From Hemileia vastatrix (lineage: Eukaryota; Basidiomycota; Pucciniomycetes; Pucciniales; Zaghouaniaceae), in contig JASXTE010000010.1 of NCBI GenBank assembly GCA_030280995.1, positions 25,731,823 to 25,795,822 of the forward strand: 64,000 nucleotides of DNA, in the 5' to 3' direction. This document shows, piece by piece, positions 23,300 to 32,455 of the stretch (its first letter is position 1; every line of letters begins with the position of its first letter). The notes below the pieces were generated by a model. That model saw only the letters and a program-made list of their open reading frames with translations. It made no database searches and was not told where the DNA came from. The translations under genes and the position numbers were made by a program.

Positions 23300-23907
23300 T
23301 GAAGAAGTTTTAGCACAGAGGAAAGCTAAACACAGGTTAATCAGCAACTGTGCACCTTACAACAACAAGTAACTACAACAAAGCGTGTGCTAAAACTGGA
23401 CAAAAGACTCTATTCTCCCCACACAGTGCAAAGACTGTCAGATGCGGCCAAAAGGGAAAGCAGTGGACAGGAAGAAGCAGTGGAAGGGATAAAGAGAATA
23501 GAGAGAAAGAGAAAGAAAAAGATTTGGATGGGGAAAACGGAAATGGAAAAGAGAGGCCTCATTATATGACAAAGTCCACCATCCAAAACAATAGAAACTA
23601 ACACGATGTCGACAAAACTACTAAACTACAATACAGAAAAAGAGACAGGTTCACATCCAAGGAAAAAGTTCTCAGCCGGGGAAAATATTCACACTCCAGG
23701 TAAAGAAACACGTCCTCGAGGTCCAGAATCAATACATTGACTCCGGGTGGGAAAGAAATGTTGTTCTTGATGCTGGAGCTCGTATCTTTGAAGTTCCTCG
23801 GCGGAAAAGGTCAGGAAAAGAGGATATGAGCAAGGAGAATGACTTGAGACAATGGTAAGAAGCTGGAGTAAGGAATGGGTCAGGTATTAGAGGCAGAAAT
23901 TTCAACA
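23300..23907 (-). repeat. Solo Copia LTR I2, short form (608 bp)
   Basis: TSD TTTAA at 23295-23299 and 23908-23912. It is exactly 308 bp shorter than the full LTR, which equals the distance between the two copies of the 134-bp module. It has one Y and one X module only: either the pre-duplication form or a recombinational deletion. Confidence 0.95.
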
Positions 23908-24432
23908 TTTAATAATTATAAATTTATATTTAATTGATTAAAAAACATATATTATAATTATAAGTGTAAAATTGACTCATAATATATGTAAATTAATTAT
24001 TTAAATTTATATATTAAATAACACCTTTTCATATAATACTAAACAATAATTATTGACGCTTCTTTTGACCCTTAATTGTGTCAGGAAAAACCAATTAATT
24101 AATTTATACTAAATTGAGATTAATTACATGTTTTGTTGTGTCAAAGTATTTTTTGTTTCACTTAAAAAATCCTTAAATCAGACTGTACCATCTGTTTGGA
24201 ATTATTTTTCTCATAGTTCCTATGTTCCAATCTTGTTTAGGTATTCACTATTTTTACTTACTGATTTGGGAATTAATGGCAGAAAAAATTGGATTCTTAA
24301 TTGGGGTTTTAATTATTTGTTTCATATTTTTCTCTATATTGTTATGTTTCATTTACTCTTTGATATATTTGTTTTATTCTATTCTAATCATTGTATTTAC
24401 AAATATAGTGGCGCTTCAGAGGACCCATTGCC

Positions 24433-24440
24433 TATAAAAG
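24433..24440 (+). promoter_or_regulatory. TATA box in Gypsy D LTR
   Basis: TATAAAAG, preceded by a GCC-type context (CC or GCC) and conserved at the same place in every Gypsy LTR of the window: plus strand 54471 and 63393; minus strand 39015-39021, 53519-53525 and 55388-55394. It probably directs element transcription. Confidence 0.7.
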
Positions 24441-24816
24441 GGCCTTGGATAATCCCCTGTAGCCTCATCACTTATTATACACTCCACAAATTAAATACTA
24501 TTTTACTACGTTTATATTTTTTTATTAGTAATACAATTCTAATTAAAATTCTATATAACAATTTAAAGGTTGCTTTAAGTCTGATAGTAATTAAAAGTGT
24601 TTGCCGCGCAGAACCCTTACATTAAATAATATTATTATTAATAAATCCTAAGTTTTTGTCATCTCTCAAGTTACTCGCCGTTTTTTTCCTTTTAAATAAA
24701 TTAAATATTCCATTATAGTTTATTTCTTTTATTTTTCCCTTGCCCTCCTCCTTTTCTCCTCCTTTTCTCCTCTTTTCCTTACCTTCTTCTAGATGACTGA
24801 CCGACATGGTTGATTA

Positions 24817-25731
24817 TGTAGAAGTTTTAGCACAAAGGAAAGCTAAACACAGGTCAATCAGCAACTGTGCACCTTACAACAACAAGTAACTACAACAAAG
24901 CGTGTGCTAAAACTGGACAAAAGACTCTATTCTCCCCACACAGTGCAAAGACTGTCAGATGCGGCCAAAAGGGAAAGCAGTGGACAGGAAGAAGCAGTGG
25001 AAGGGATAAAGAGAATAGAGAGAAAGAGAAAGAAAAAGATTTGGATTCATTGCAAAAACAAACATACCTAAACACAGGTCAATCAGCAACTGTGCACCTT
25101 ACAACAACAAGTAACTACAACAAAGCGTGTGCTAAAACTATAAGGGACACAAGTGTGAGCTGCTGTGGTTAGGACTAAAAGAATCAGAGAAAAGATAACA
25201 GAAAAGAAAAGGAAAGAACCTGGACAAAAGACTCTATTCTCCCCACACAGTGCAAAGACTGTCAGATGCGGCCAAAAGGGAAAGCAGTGGACAGGAAGAA
25301 GCAGTGGAAGGGATAAAGAGAATAGAGAGAAAGAGAAAGAAAAAGATTTGGATGGGGAAAACGGAAATGGCAAAGAGAGGGCTCATTATATGACAAAGTC
25401 CACCATCCAAAACAATAGAAACTAACACGACGTCGACAAAACTACTAAACTACAATACAGAAAAAGAGACAGGTTCACATCCAAGGAAAAAGTTCCCAGC
25501 CGGGGAAAAGATTCACACTCCAGGTAAAGAAACACGTCCTCGAGGTCCAGAATCAATACATTGACTCCGGGTGGGAAAGAAATGTTGTTCTTGATGCTGG
25601 AGCTCGTATCTTTGAAGTTCCTCGGCGGAAAAGGTCAGGAAAAGAGGATATGAGCAAGGAGAATGACTTGAGACGATGGTAAAAAGCTGGAGTAAGGAAT
25701 GGGTCAGGTATTAGAGGCAGAAATTTCAACA
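24817..25731 (-). repeat. 3' LTR of Copia J (915 bp)
   Basis: Full modular form, with one T fewer in GATTTGGATTCATTG than other copies. It is followed by the polypurine tract complement from 25732. Confidence 0.94.
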
Positions 25732-28700
25732 CCCCCCCTTAATATCAGACCCATGAGTTTGAGGAGATAAGACAGCTTGACTTTTCCTAAAGATTTTGTA
25801 AGAAGATCAGCCACCATGTGTTCAGTTGAAATGTGTTGAAGCTGAAAATGATTTTTGTTGATGCTTTCAGTAATCCAACAATGTTGAGTGTCCACATGTT
25901 TTGATCTTTGACGGTATCTGAGTGAATCCTTGCATTGTGAAATGGAACTGGCATTGTCAGCAAGGATTAAAGGTGAAGGTGACTTAGGAATATTGAAGGA
26001 AGTAAGTAATTTAGTCAGCCAGATTGCTTCACATCCAGCATCCACAATGCCTCTGAACTCAGCTTCAGTACTAGAGATAGTGACAACTTGCTGCTTTTTA
26101 GAACTCCAGGAAATAGCTCCTCCATTGAGTATGGCAACATACCCTCCAGTTGAGCGCCTGGTATCAGGATCCCCAGCATAATCAGTGTCAGAGTAAATAA
26201 GAGGACAGAGTGATGGATGATTTGGAATTGGGCATTTTCCTCCAAAAGTGAGAGATGATGATGAAGTGGCACGCAGATATCTGAAAGTGTGTTTGACAGC
26301 AAGCCAGTGTTTGATACCTGGTTCAATGAGATGTTGAGATAATGCACCAACTGCAAAAGAGAGATCAGGTCTTGTTGCAACAGACAAATAGTTGAGTGCA
26401 CCAATAGCAGAGCGGTAATTGATTTTCAGAGCATTGAATTCAGCAATTTCTTCACTGGTTGCTTTGACAGGATAATCATTTGGGGATAAGGGAGTGAGAC
26501 AGGGATTACAGTTGGCCATATTCCAGTTGGACAAAACTTTTTCAGCATAAGAATCTTGTGATAAAGAAAGAGTACGTGCTGTTCTGTTCCTGGTGAGACG
26601 CATTCCCAAAATCCAAGTGGCAGGACCAAGATCATCCATCTCAAATTCAGTTTTGATTTTGTCTTTGAACCAAAGGAAATGATTACCAGTAATGACCATA
26701 TCATCAACATGAAGATAAATGATACAAATTTGTGATTTGTTTCTCCAAACATACACACACTGATCACACTTAAGGGGGGAAAAGTTGAGCTTGCACAAGT
26801 AGTCATTTATACGTGAATTCCAGCAAAAGGGAGCTTGTTTGATGCCATAAAGAGGGCGCAACAATTGGCAAACTTTACCTTCATTTCCAGCAGTTAGTGT
26901 TCCTTCAGGCTGTTCCATATAAACAGTTTCATTTAAGTTTCCCTGGAGAAAAGCTGCCACTACATCCATTTGATGAACATCCCAGTCAAAATAAGCTGCT
27001 AAAGAAAGAATGGTCCTGAGAGAAGTGATCCGTCCAGTGGGTGCAAAAGTCTCATGAAAATCTATTCCTAGGATTTGAGAATATCCTTTTGCTACACAAC
27101 GAGCTTTGAACTTTGAAACACCACCATCAGCATTAGGTTTAACCCTGAAAACCCACCTGCAGCCAATTACATTAGCTTTTTCAGGCCTGGGGACAATTTT
27201 CCAAGTGTTACAACGCTGAAGTGCTTGATGTTCATGTTTCACAGCCTCTGCCCATTCTGCTGAATATTTGGAATAGATTGCTTGCTTATAACACTGGGGT
27301 TCAGGAATTTCATGAGCTAGCAAGGGAGCTTCTAGAGAGAAAGCAAAGGCATTTGCTGCATATAACCCAAGAGGATCAGGAGAATCAGAGTAGGAATCAT
27401 GTTGATAATGATCATAATAAATCTGACGTAAATGTTCAGGAGTTGATGTTTCAGCTGAAGAGATGTCAGAATAACTGGGGGATTGTGATGAGGGAACATA
27501 ATCAGGATCTGCTGGATTGTCTGGCTCAATTGATGAATATGATGGATCAGATTGACTGGAACCTTCTTCATCCGGGACATTGGAATGAGGTAATCTTGTT
27601 AAGTGACCAGGTGAAGGACAAGGAGTTGAATTGGAAGGTGTGCCTGACATGTGAAAATCAGAGGAAGAAGAAGAAGAATTATCTTCAGAATGTGAATCAG
27701 AAGTGTTTCCTGAGGATGGATCAGGAGTTGGAGACTCAGAAGGAGATTGAGCTGGAGAAAAGGAAAGGCCAGGTGTTGGAAGTGGTTGACTGTCATGAAT
27801 TTGATCTGGAATTTGCTTCATCAGTTGTGACCATTGAGGGCGCTTAAATCTGGAGTCAAGAAAGGGGAAGAAATTTTCATTGAAGGCCACAGATTTGGCA
27901 ATAACAATCTTTTTAAGCTCAAGGTCCCAAACACGATAATTTGTTGTTCCAACTTCATATCCAAGCATGACACACTTTCTGGCATTAGCTGAAAACTTTC
28001 CAGGACGTTGATGTTTATCAAGGAAAGCATAGCAAGCACAACCAAAAACTCTGAGGTGTGAAACTCTGGGTTTGGATTTATTCCAGGCTTCAAAAGGAGT
28101 TGATTTGTTTTGAAGAGCTTTGGTTGGTAATCTATTTTCAAGATATACTGCTGTTTTAACTGCTTCAGACCATAGGTGAATTGGTGCATTAGAATGAAAC
28201 ATCATGGTTTTGGATTTTTCAGTGGTAATACGGTTTCCTCTCTCAGAAATTGGATTTTGTTGGGGAGTGTAAGGAGCCGTAACTTGAAGAGCAATGCCAT
28301 GTTGTTTAAGAAAGTTGACCAGACTAGAGTTGATATACTCACCACCACCGTCACAAACAAGCTTTTTGATTTTGAAGCCAGATTGCAGCTCTACAGATGC
28401 CTTATATTCCAAGAAATATTTGAATACTTGGGCTTTTGAGGAAAGAAGGTAAACATGACGGTATGAAGTGGCCTGATCAGTGAACTTAAGGTAATACTGA
28501 GAACCATCAAAAGAAGGAGGCTGAATTTTCCCAGATAAATCTGTGTGGACAACTTCAAGAGGATTCTTGGCAACAGGCAACTGGCCAGGAAAGGAAGCAT
28601 GGGTTTGTTTACCCAACACACACGGTTCACAAAAATGCATTTCAGAGTCAGACAAACTAGAACTAGATACATCAGATGCCATTCCATTAAAAAGTTTTTG

Positions 28701-30182
28701 AATAAATGGGGCGTAGGGATGTCCTAATCTGTTGTGCCAGAGAGTTAGAGACTGACTTGAAGCTTTTGCATAGAGAGCTGAGGAATTAGGGGGAGACATG
28801 CCTTGTGGAACCACAGAAACTTCAAATAATGAATTGGAGATGACTCCTCCCATATAATTCTTTCCATTACGTGAAATAATGAAGTTTGATGTAGGATTAA
28901 CTGGTGCAGGGATGAGAAGACAACCAGTTCTCCAAAGACGTCCCAGGGAGATGAGATTCCTTCCAAGATCAGGGACATAAAGAGCATCAGAAAAGAAAAC
29001 TTTTCCTTCCATTCCTCCAGAAGCAGCAACAGTTCCTTTTCCAGTTGCATAGATTGATTTCCCAATACCAGCAAGTTGAATTCGAATGTTGACAGGTTGA
29101 AAACTGATAAAACTGTCTCTGTTGTTAAACATATGACAGCTGGCCCCAGAATCAATAATTGGAGAAAGGTTTGAGGAATGAGAAGCCATGGAAGCAGAAG
29201 CGTTGATAATGCAGTCAGAATTTGATTTTTCAGACAAACAGGCAACAGCTGTAAAAAGAAATTCTTCATCAGAAGGGAAGACAAAAGCACAATTGGCCGT
29301 GACATCAGGTTGTTCTTCCTGAGGAGGGGGAACAGGAGGCGCTTTGTTGGAATTGTCCTTTGATGGGGCAGCTGAGTTGGCTTGGTTCTTCTTGGGACGG
29401 AGTTCAGGATGTTGAACAAAGCAATGATTGTCATCATGTCCAACATTTTGACCATGAACAGAACATGAGAGTTTGCTGCGTGCCTTGGATTTGGATGATT
29501 TTGATGATTTAGCTGAGGCAGAGTGAGCATTGACATTTGACATAGCATTGTGAAATTCATCAACAACTTTGTCATCAGCAGCGTAATCCAGGAAAGAAGA
29601 TAAAACATCATCCAGATGCAGGTGATCAATTTCCTGTCTGTCTCTGGTGAGCAAACCACGCCAATGTTTGAAGGAGGGTGGAAGAGTGGCAAAAAAGAGA
29701 TAAATAAGAATTTCCTGGGGAATGATGAGCCCAGAACGGATCATATGGAAGTTAATGCCTTTGAATGCATCAACATGAGTTTTGGGGTCTCCTCCTTCAG
29801 AAAGAGAAAGAGTAACCATAGAGAGAAAGTGAGAAATCCGTGATCCAACTTTATTGCTGGCGTGTCTTCTTGCAAGAACAGACCACATTTGAGCAGAGGT
29901 GTGGCAAGTGTTGACCAGCTTCTTGTTAACATCATCCAATCTGGTGATGATTTCATACCTGCACCTGGTGTCATTTTTGATCCATAGAGCAAGTTGAGCT
30001 TTGATTTCAGCGTCTGAAGGTGAACCATCATTGTGAGGAACAGGGGCAGGGACTTGTCCAGAAACAATGCCAAAAAGATCCAGAACTTCAAAGTGAAGAC
30101 GCATAATGTGTTCCCAGGTGTCATAGGATTCATCAGTAAGAGGGGTGACCATAACTTTACTTGAATCCTGATTGGAGGCCAT
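25704..30182 (-). CDS. Copia J Gag-Pol polyprotein (1492 aa)
   Basis: A complete Copia frame from ATG at 30182 to a stop 28 nt inside the 3' LTR, two residues shorter than F because of a shorter Ser run in the linker between integrase and RT. All motifs are kept: zinc motif, protease DSGA, integrase HHCC and DD35E, LHVDDM of RT, and the RNase H triad. It differs from F by scattered substitutions (for example His for Leu near the RNase H end, Phe for Tyr in the HHCC region). The proteins look functional; whether the shortened 5' LTR still drives transcription is unknown. Confidence 0.94.
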   Translation of the reverse strand: MASNQDSSKVMVTPLTDESYDTWEHIMRLHFEVLDLFGIVSGQVPAPVPHNDGSPSDAEIKAQLALWIKNDTRCRYEIITRLDDVNKKLVNTCHTSAQMWSVLARRHASNKVGSRISHFLSMVTLSLSEGGDPKTHVDAFKGINFHMIRSGLIIPQEILIYLFFATLPPSFKHWRGLLTRDRQEIDHLHLDDVLSSFLDYAADDKVVDEFHNAMSNVNAHSASAKSSKSSKSKARSKLSCSVHGQNVGHDDNHCFVQHPELRPKKNQANSAAPSKDNSNKAPPVPPPQEEQPDVTANCAFVFPSDEEFLFTAVACLSEKSNSDCIINASASMASHSSNLSPIIDSGASCHMFNNRDSFISFQPVNIRIQLAGIGKSIYATGKGTVAASGGMEGKVFFSDALYVPDLGRNLISLGRLWRTGCLLIPAPVNPTSNFIISRNGKNYMGGVISNSLFEVSVVPQGMSPPNSSALYAKASSQSLTLWHNRLGHPYAPFIQKLFNGMASDVSSSSLSDSEMHFCEPCVLGKQTHASFPGQLPVAKNPLEVVHTDLSGKIQPPSFDGSQYYLKFTDQATSYRHVYLLSSKAQVFKYFLEYKASVELQSGFKIKKLVCDGGGEYINSSLVNFLKQHGIALQVTAPYTPQQNPISERGNRITTEKSKTMMFHSNAPIHLWSEAVKTAVYLENRLPTKALQNKSTPFEAWNKSKPRVSHLRVFGCACYAFLDKHQRPGKFSANARKCVMLGYEVGTTNYRVWDLELKKIVIAKSVAFNENFFPFLDSRFKRPQWSQLMKQIPDQIHDSQPLPTPGLSFSPAQSPSESPTPDPSSGNTSDSHSEDNSSSSSSDFHMSGTPSNSTPCPSPGHLTRLPHSNVPDEEGSSQSDPSYSSIEPDNPADPDYVPSSQSPSYSDISSAETSTPEHLRQIYYDHYQHDSYSDSPDPLGLYAANAFAFSLEAPLLAHEIPEPQCYKQAIYSKYSAEWAEAVKHEHQALQRCNTWKIVPRPEKANVIGCRWVFRVKPNADGGVSKFKARCVAKGYSQILGIDFHETFAPTGRITSLRTILSLAAYFDWDVHQMDVVAAFLQGNLNETVYMEQPEGTLTAGNEGKVCQLLRPLYGIKQAPFCWNSRINDYLCKLNFSPLKCDQCVYVWRNKSQICIIYLHVDDMVITGNHFLWFKDKIKTEFEMDDLGPATWILGMRLTRNRTARTLSLSQDSYAEKVLSNWNMANCNPCLTPLSPNDYPVKATSEEIAEFNALKINYRSAIGALNYLSVATRPDLSFAVGALSQHLIEPGIKHWLAVKHTFRYLRATSSSSLTFGGKCPIPNHPSLCPLIYSDTDYAGDPDTRRSTGGYVAILNGGAISWSSKKQQVVTISSTEAEFRGIVDAGCEAIWLTKLLTSFNIPKSPSPLILADNASSISQCKDSLRYRQRSKHVDTQHCWITESINKNHFQLQHISTEHMVADLLTKSLGKVKLSYLLKLMGLILRGGVEISASNT

Positions 30183-30340
30183 GATTTGGTCGAGTCAACA
30201 GCAAAGATTTGGAGAGAAAGAAGATGAGATGTGAAGAGGGTGATCCAAAATATGAGAGAAAAGGCTGTTTTATTGTCCAGTAAGCGGTTTTGTTGTAAGT
30301 ATTCTTGAGAGAGGTGCTTTAGGCAACTGGGCCCATAACC

Positions 30341-31030
30341 TGTAGAAGTTTTAGCACAAAGGAAAGCTAAACACAGGTCAATCAGCAACTGTGCACCTTA
30401 CAACAACAAGTAACTACAACAAAGCGTGTGCTAAAACTATAAGGGACACAAGTGTGAGCTGCTGTGGTTAGGACTAAAAGAATCAGAGAAAAGATAACAG
30501 AAAAGAAAAGGAAAGAACCTGGACAAAAGACTCTATTCTCCCCACACAGTGCAAAGACTGTCAGATGCGGCCAAAAGGGAAAGCAGTGGACAGGAAGAAG
30601 CAGTGGAAGGGATAAAGAGAATAGAGAGAAAGAGAAAGAAAAAGATTTGGATGGGGAAAACGGAAATGGCAAAGAGAGGGCTCATTATATGACAAAGTCC
30701 ACCATCCAAAACAATAGAAACTAACACGACGTCGACAAAACTACTAAACTACAATACAGAAAAAGAGACAGGTTCACATCCAAGGAAAAAGTTCCCAGCC
30801 GGGGAAAAGATTCACACTCCAGGTAAAGAAACACGTCCTCGAGGTCCAGAATCAATACATTGACTCCGGGTGGGAAAGAAATGTTGTTCTTGATGCTGGA
30901 GCTCGTATCTTTGAAGTTCCTCGGCGGAAAAGGTCAGGAAAAGAGGATATGAGCAAGGAGAATGACTTGAGACGATGGTAAAAAGCTGGAGTAAGGAATG
31001 GGTCAGGTATTAGAGGCAGAAATTTCAACA
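30341..31030 (-). repeat. 5' LTR of Copia J, short form (690 bp)
   Basis: Lacks the segment between the two copies of the 72-bp module (one X plus one Y module). This is a different deletion from that in I2. The ends TGTAGAAG and TTTCAACA are intact and TSD GATTA follows. Confidence 0.94.
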
Positions 31031-31035
31031 GATTA

Positions 31036-31170
31036 TCTTTTTTAATTGATTAAATTAATTATTTGTGAAATATAATAAAAATATGGTAATACTAACCCCC
31101 TTCCAGAGTGAATTTAAGGGGGGGGTATTGCCAAATTTTCAAATAAGATATGTAAATTTTTTGACTTGAA
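31036..31170. other. Non-TE spacer with imperfect inverted repeat
   Basis: AT-rich sequence after Copia J. It contains GGTAATACTAACCCCCTT (31085-31102) facing AAGGGGGGGGTATTGCC (31116-31132), an imperfect inverted repeat around 13 bases. Nothing coding was recognised. Confidence 0.5.
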
Positions 31171-31408
31171 AAAAATTGGGAATGAAATATGAACAAAAAA
31201 AAACTAGTCATCAAAAATTTTCATTAAGCAGTCAATTTCCTCAACAGATTTATTAGCTTTAATGCATTCAATCAAGAAAACTTTCTAAAAAAAATTTGGA
31301 ATTAAATATGAATAAAATAAAAAAACTAGTCATCAAACATTTACATTAAGCGTTCAATTTCCTCAATAGATTTATTAGCTTTAACACATTCTATCAAGAA
31401 GACTTTCT
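31171..31408. repeat. Tandem duplication of about 120 bp
   Basis: Unit 1 (31171-31286) and unit 2 (31287-31408) align along their length with scattered substitutions. On the minus strand both encode the same peptide pattern (KVFLIEC(V/I)KANKS(I/V)EEI...LM), so the end of the neighbouring minus-strand coding sequence has been duplicated. Confidence 0.85.
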
Positions 31409-32335
31409 TTTTTGAACAATCTTCAAGTTGATACTTGAGTTTAATTTAATCCAATAGGAAATTGTACTCAAGAGCCTTCCCCACTTTCTTTATCTCAAAT
31501 TTCTTCCCCTCCAAGTCATGTGCTTTCTCATCCCTCTTTAAAGAAAGCTCAAATTTCTTCTCATATTCAAGCTTCAGAGTTGCTTGATTGAGGATCCTCA
31601 TTTCATTCATTAGCCTTTTTAGAAATAAAAAAAAGAGATGTGAATAAAAAAAATAAAACAACTAGAGAAGAAATAAAAGCTCACTTTAGTGAGGTCAGGT
31701 TGGTTTATATTTCCATAAGGATCTATTGAAAAGATGTCTTAATTTGTGGAAGTCAAATGAGGGGAGGCTTGAGTGGAGGTGGAAGGAAAAAGATTTCTTT
31801 TGAAATCATGTTTTAATATATCATTTTCTCCATCCAAAATGTTTGCAGGATTAAAATTGGCTTGCTCTCCAAATATGGAATCCATCTCTTTATAGTAAGG
31901 ACATAAAGAATCGAGTTTATTATCTATAGTTTTGATGCACTTACTGATATCAAGGTCAGTAATACCAAAACCATTGGAAGATGAATGAGTCTTAGCCTTA
32001 TTGTATTTGGCTTGATAGTTCTTGAAGTGTTCAGAAATCTTTTTAGGAAAAAGATTAATCCTTTCATTTGTCTTATTTCATAATTCATTGGCCGTTAGAA
32101 GATATCCTTTGATGTTTGATGCAGAGGGCTGTCCTACTTTAGTTGCATTCTCAGTACCAAAACAAGAATCTTAATTAGATTTAGTTGTTATCCAGTTGAT
32201 AAGTATGTGATGATCACCTTTTTTTAGTTTAATGTTCTTTGATTTCTCAGATGAGCAGGGGAAAGAGAGAGTAATGGGATTTGAAGAGCATCTGGGGTAA
32301 GGCTGCTTTTGAGAAGATCTGTGATGATGAGGCAT
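31204..32335 (-). pseudogene. Decayed SANT/Myb-like hypothetical protein
   Basis: Reading the minus strand from the Met at 32335 (MPHHHRSS) gives a protein-like series of segments. First is a WITT-type helix region (GDHHILINWITT), then a segment with an FPKKISEHFKNYQAKYNKA helix and NGFGITDLDIS, then SLCPYYKEMDSIFG, then a charged coiled-coil part (31446-31620), ending KKVFLIEC..NKSIEEIERLM. This order resembles Myb/SANT-like hypothetical proteins common in basidiomycete genomes, but that match is from memory and not searched. Stops at 32171, about 32080 and 31446, and a probable intron near 31610-31690, mean no complete frame exists. It is best read as a broken gene; a spliced gene with sequence errors is less likely. 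Confidence 0.5.
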
Positions 32336-32455
32336 GTTGAGATATTTGAAGATGAAAAGGAGAAGAAATAAACAAATGAGATGGGGAAGGGTTTTGAATG
32401 AATAGAATGAATAGACATAATGGGAGTGCGCAGCAAGGTAGGGAAGCTGGCACAT

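Larger units (their letters stand above)
5425..24806 (+). mobile_element. Gypsy chromovirus D, 3' part, decayed and interrupted
   Basis: Plus-strand Ty3/Gypsy element whose 5' LTR and gag lie left of the window. Visible parts are the end of gag and protease/RT (5425-6648), the rest of RT, RNase H, integrase and chromodomain (19550-22120), a polypurine tract (about 22142-22156) and the 3' LTR (22157-24806, interrupted). It belongs to the same subfamily as G. Interruptions are Copia C at 5424/5425, Copia E at 6648/6649 (TSD ATTGC at 6644-6648 and 19550-19554) and two solo Copia LTRs in the 3' LTR. Stops and frameshifts disable the frame. Confidence 0.92.
22157..24806 (+). repeat. 3' LTR of Gypsy D (about 1.1 kb, interrupted twice)
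   Basis: Begins TGTCAGCCAGGC after the purine tract and ends CTGACCGACA. Removing the two solo Copia LTRs and one TSD copy of each leaves about 1116 bp, close to the 1147 bp of G. TATAAAAG is at 24433. The following five bases, TGGTT, should be the TSD, but the partner lies outside the window. Confidence 0.88.
24817..31030 (-). mobile_element. Copia element J, intact ORF, unequal LTRs
   Basis: Minus-strand element with the TSD GATTA at 24812-24816 and 31031-31035. 3' LTR 24817-25731 (915 bp), polyprotein 25704-30182, 5' LTR 30341-31030 (690 bp). Both LTRs share private variants (CACAAAGG, GGTAAAAAGC), which shows they belong together, but the 5' LTR lacks one 225-226 bp module interval. It lies five bases beyond the probable TSD of D. 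Confidence 0.95.

Noticed and set aside
24128..24625. 165-codon frame in the Gypsy D 3' LTR
   Set aside because: AT-rich LTR sequence; the frame is not kept in the G LTRs or in L.
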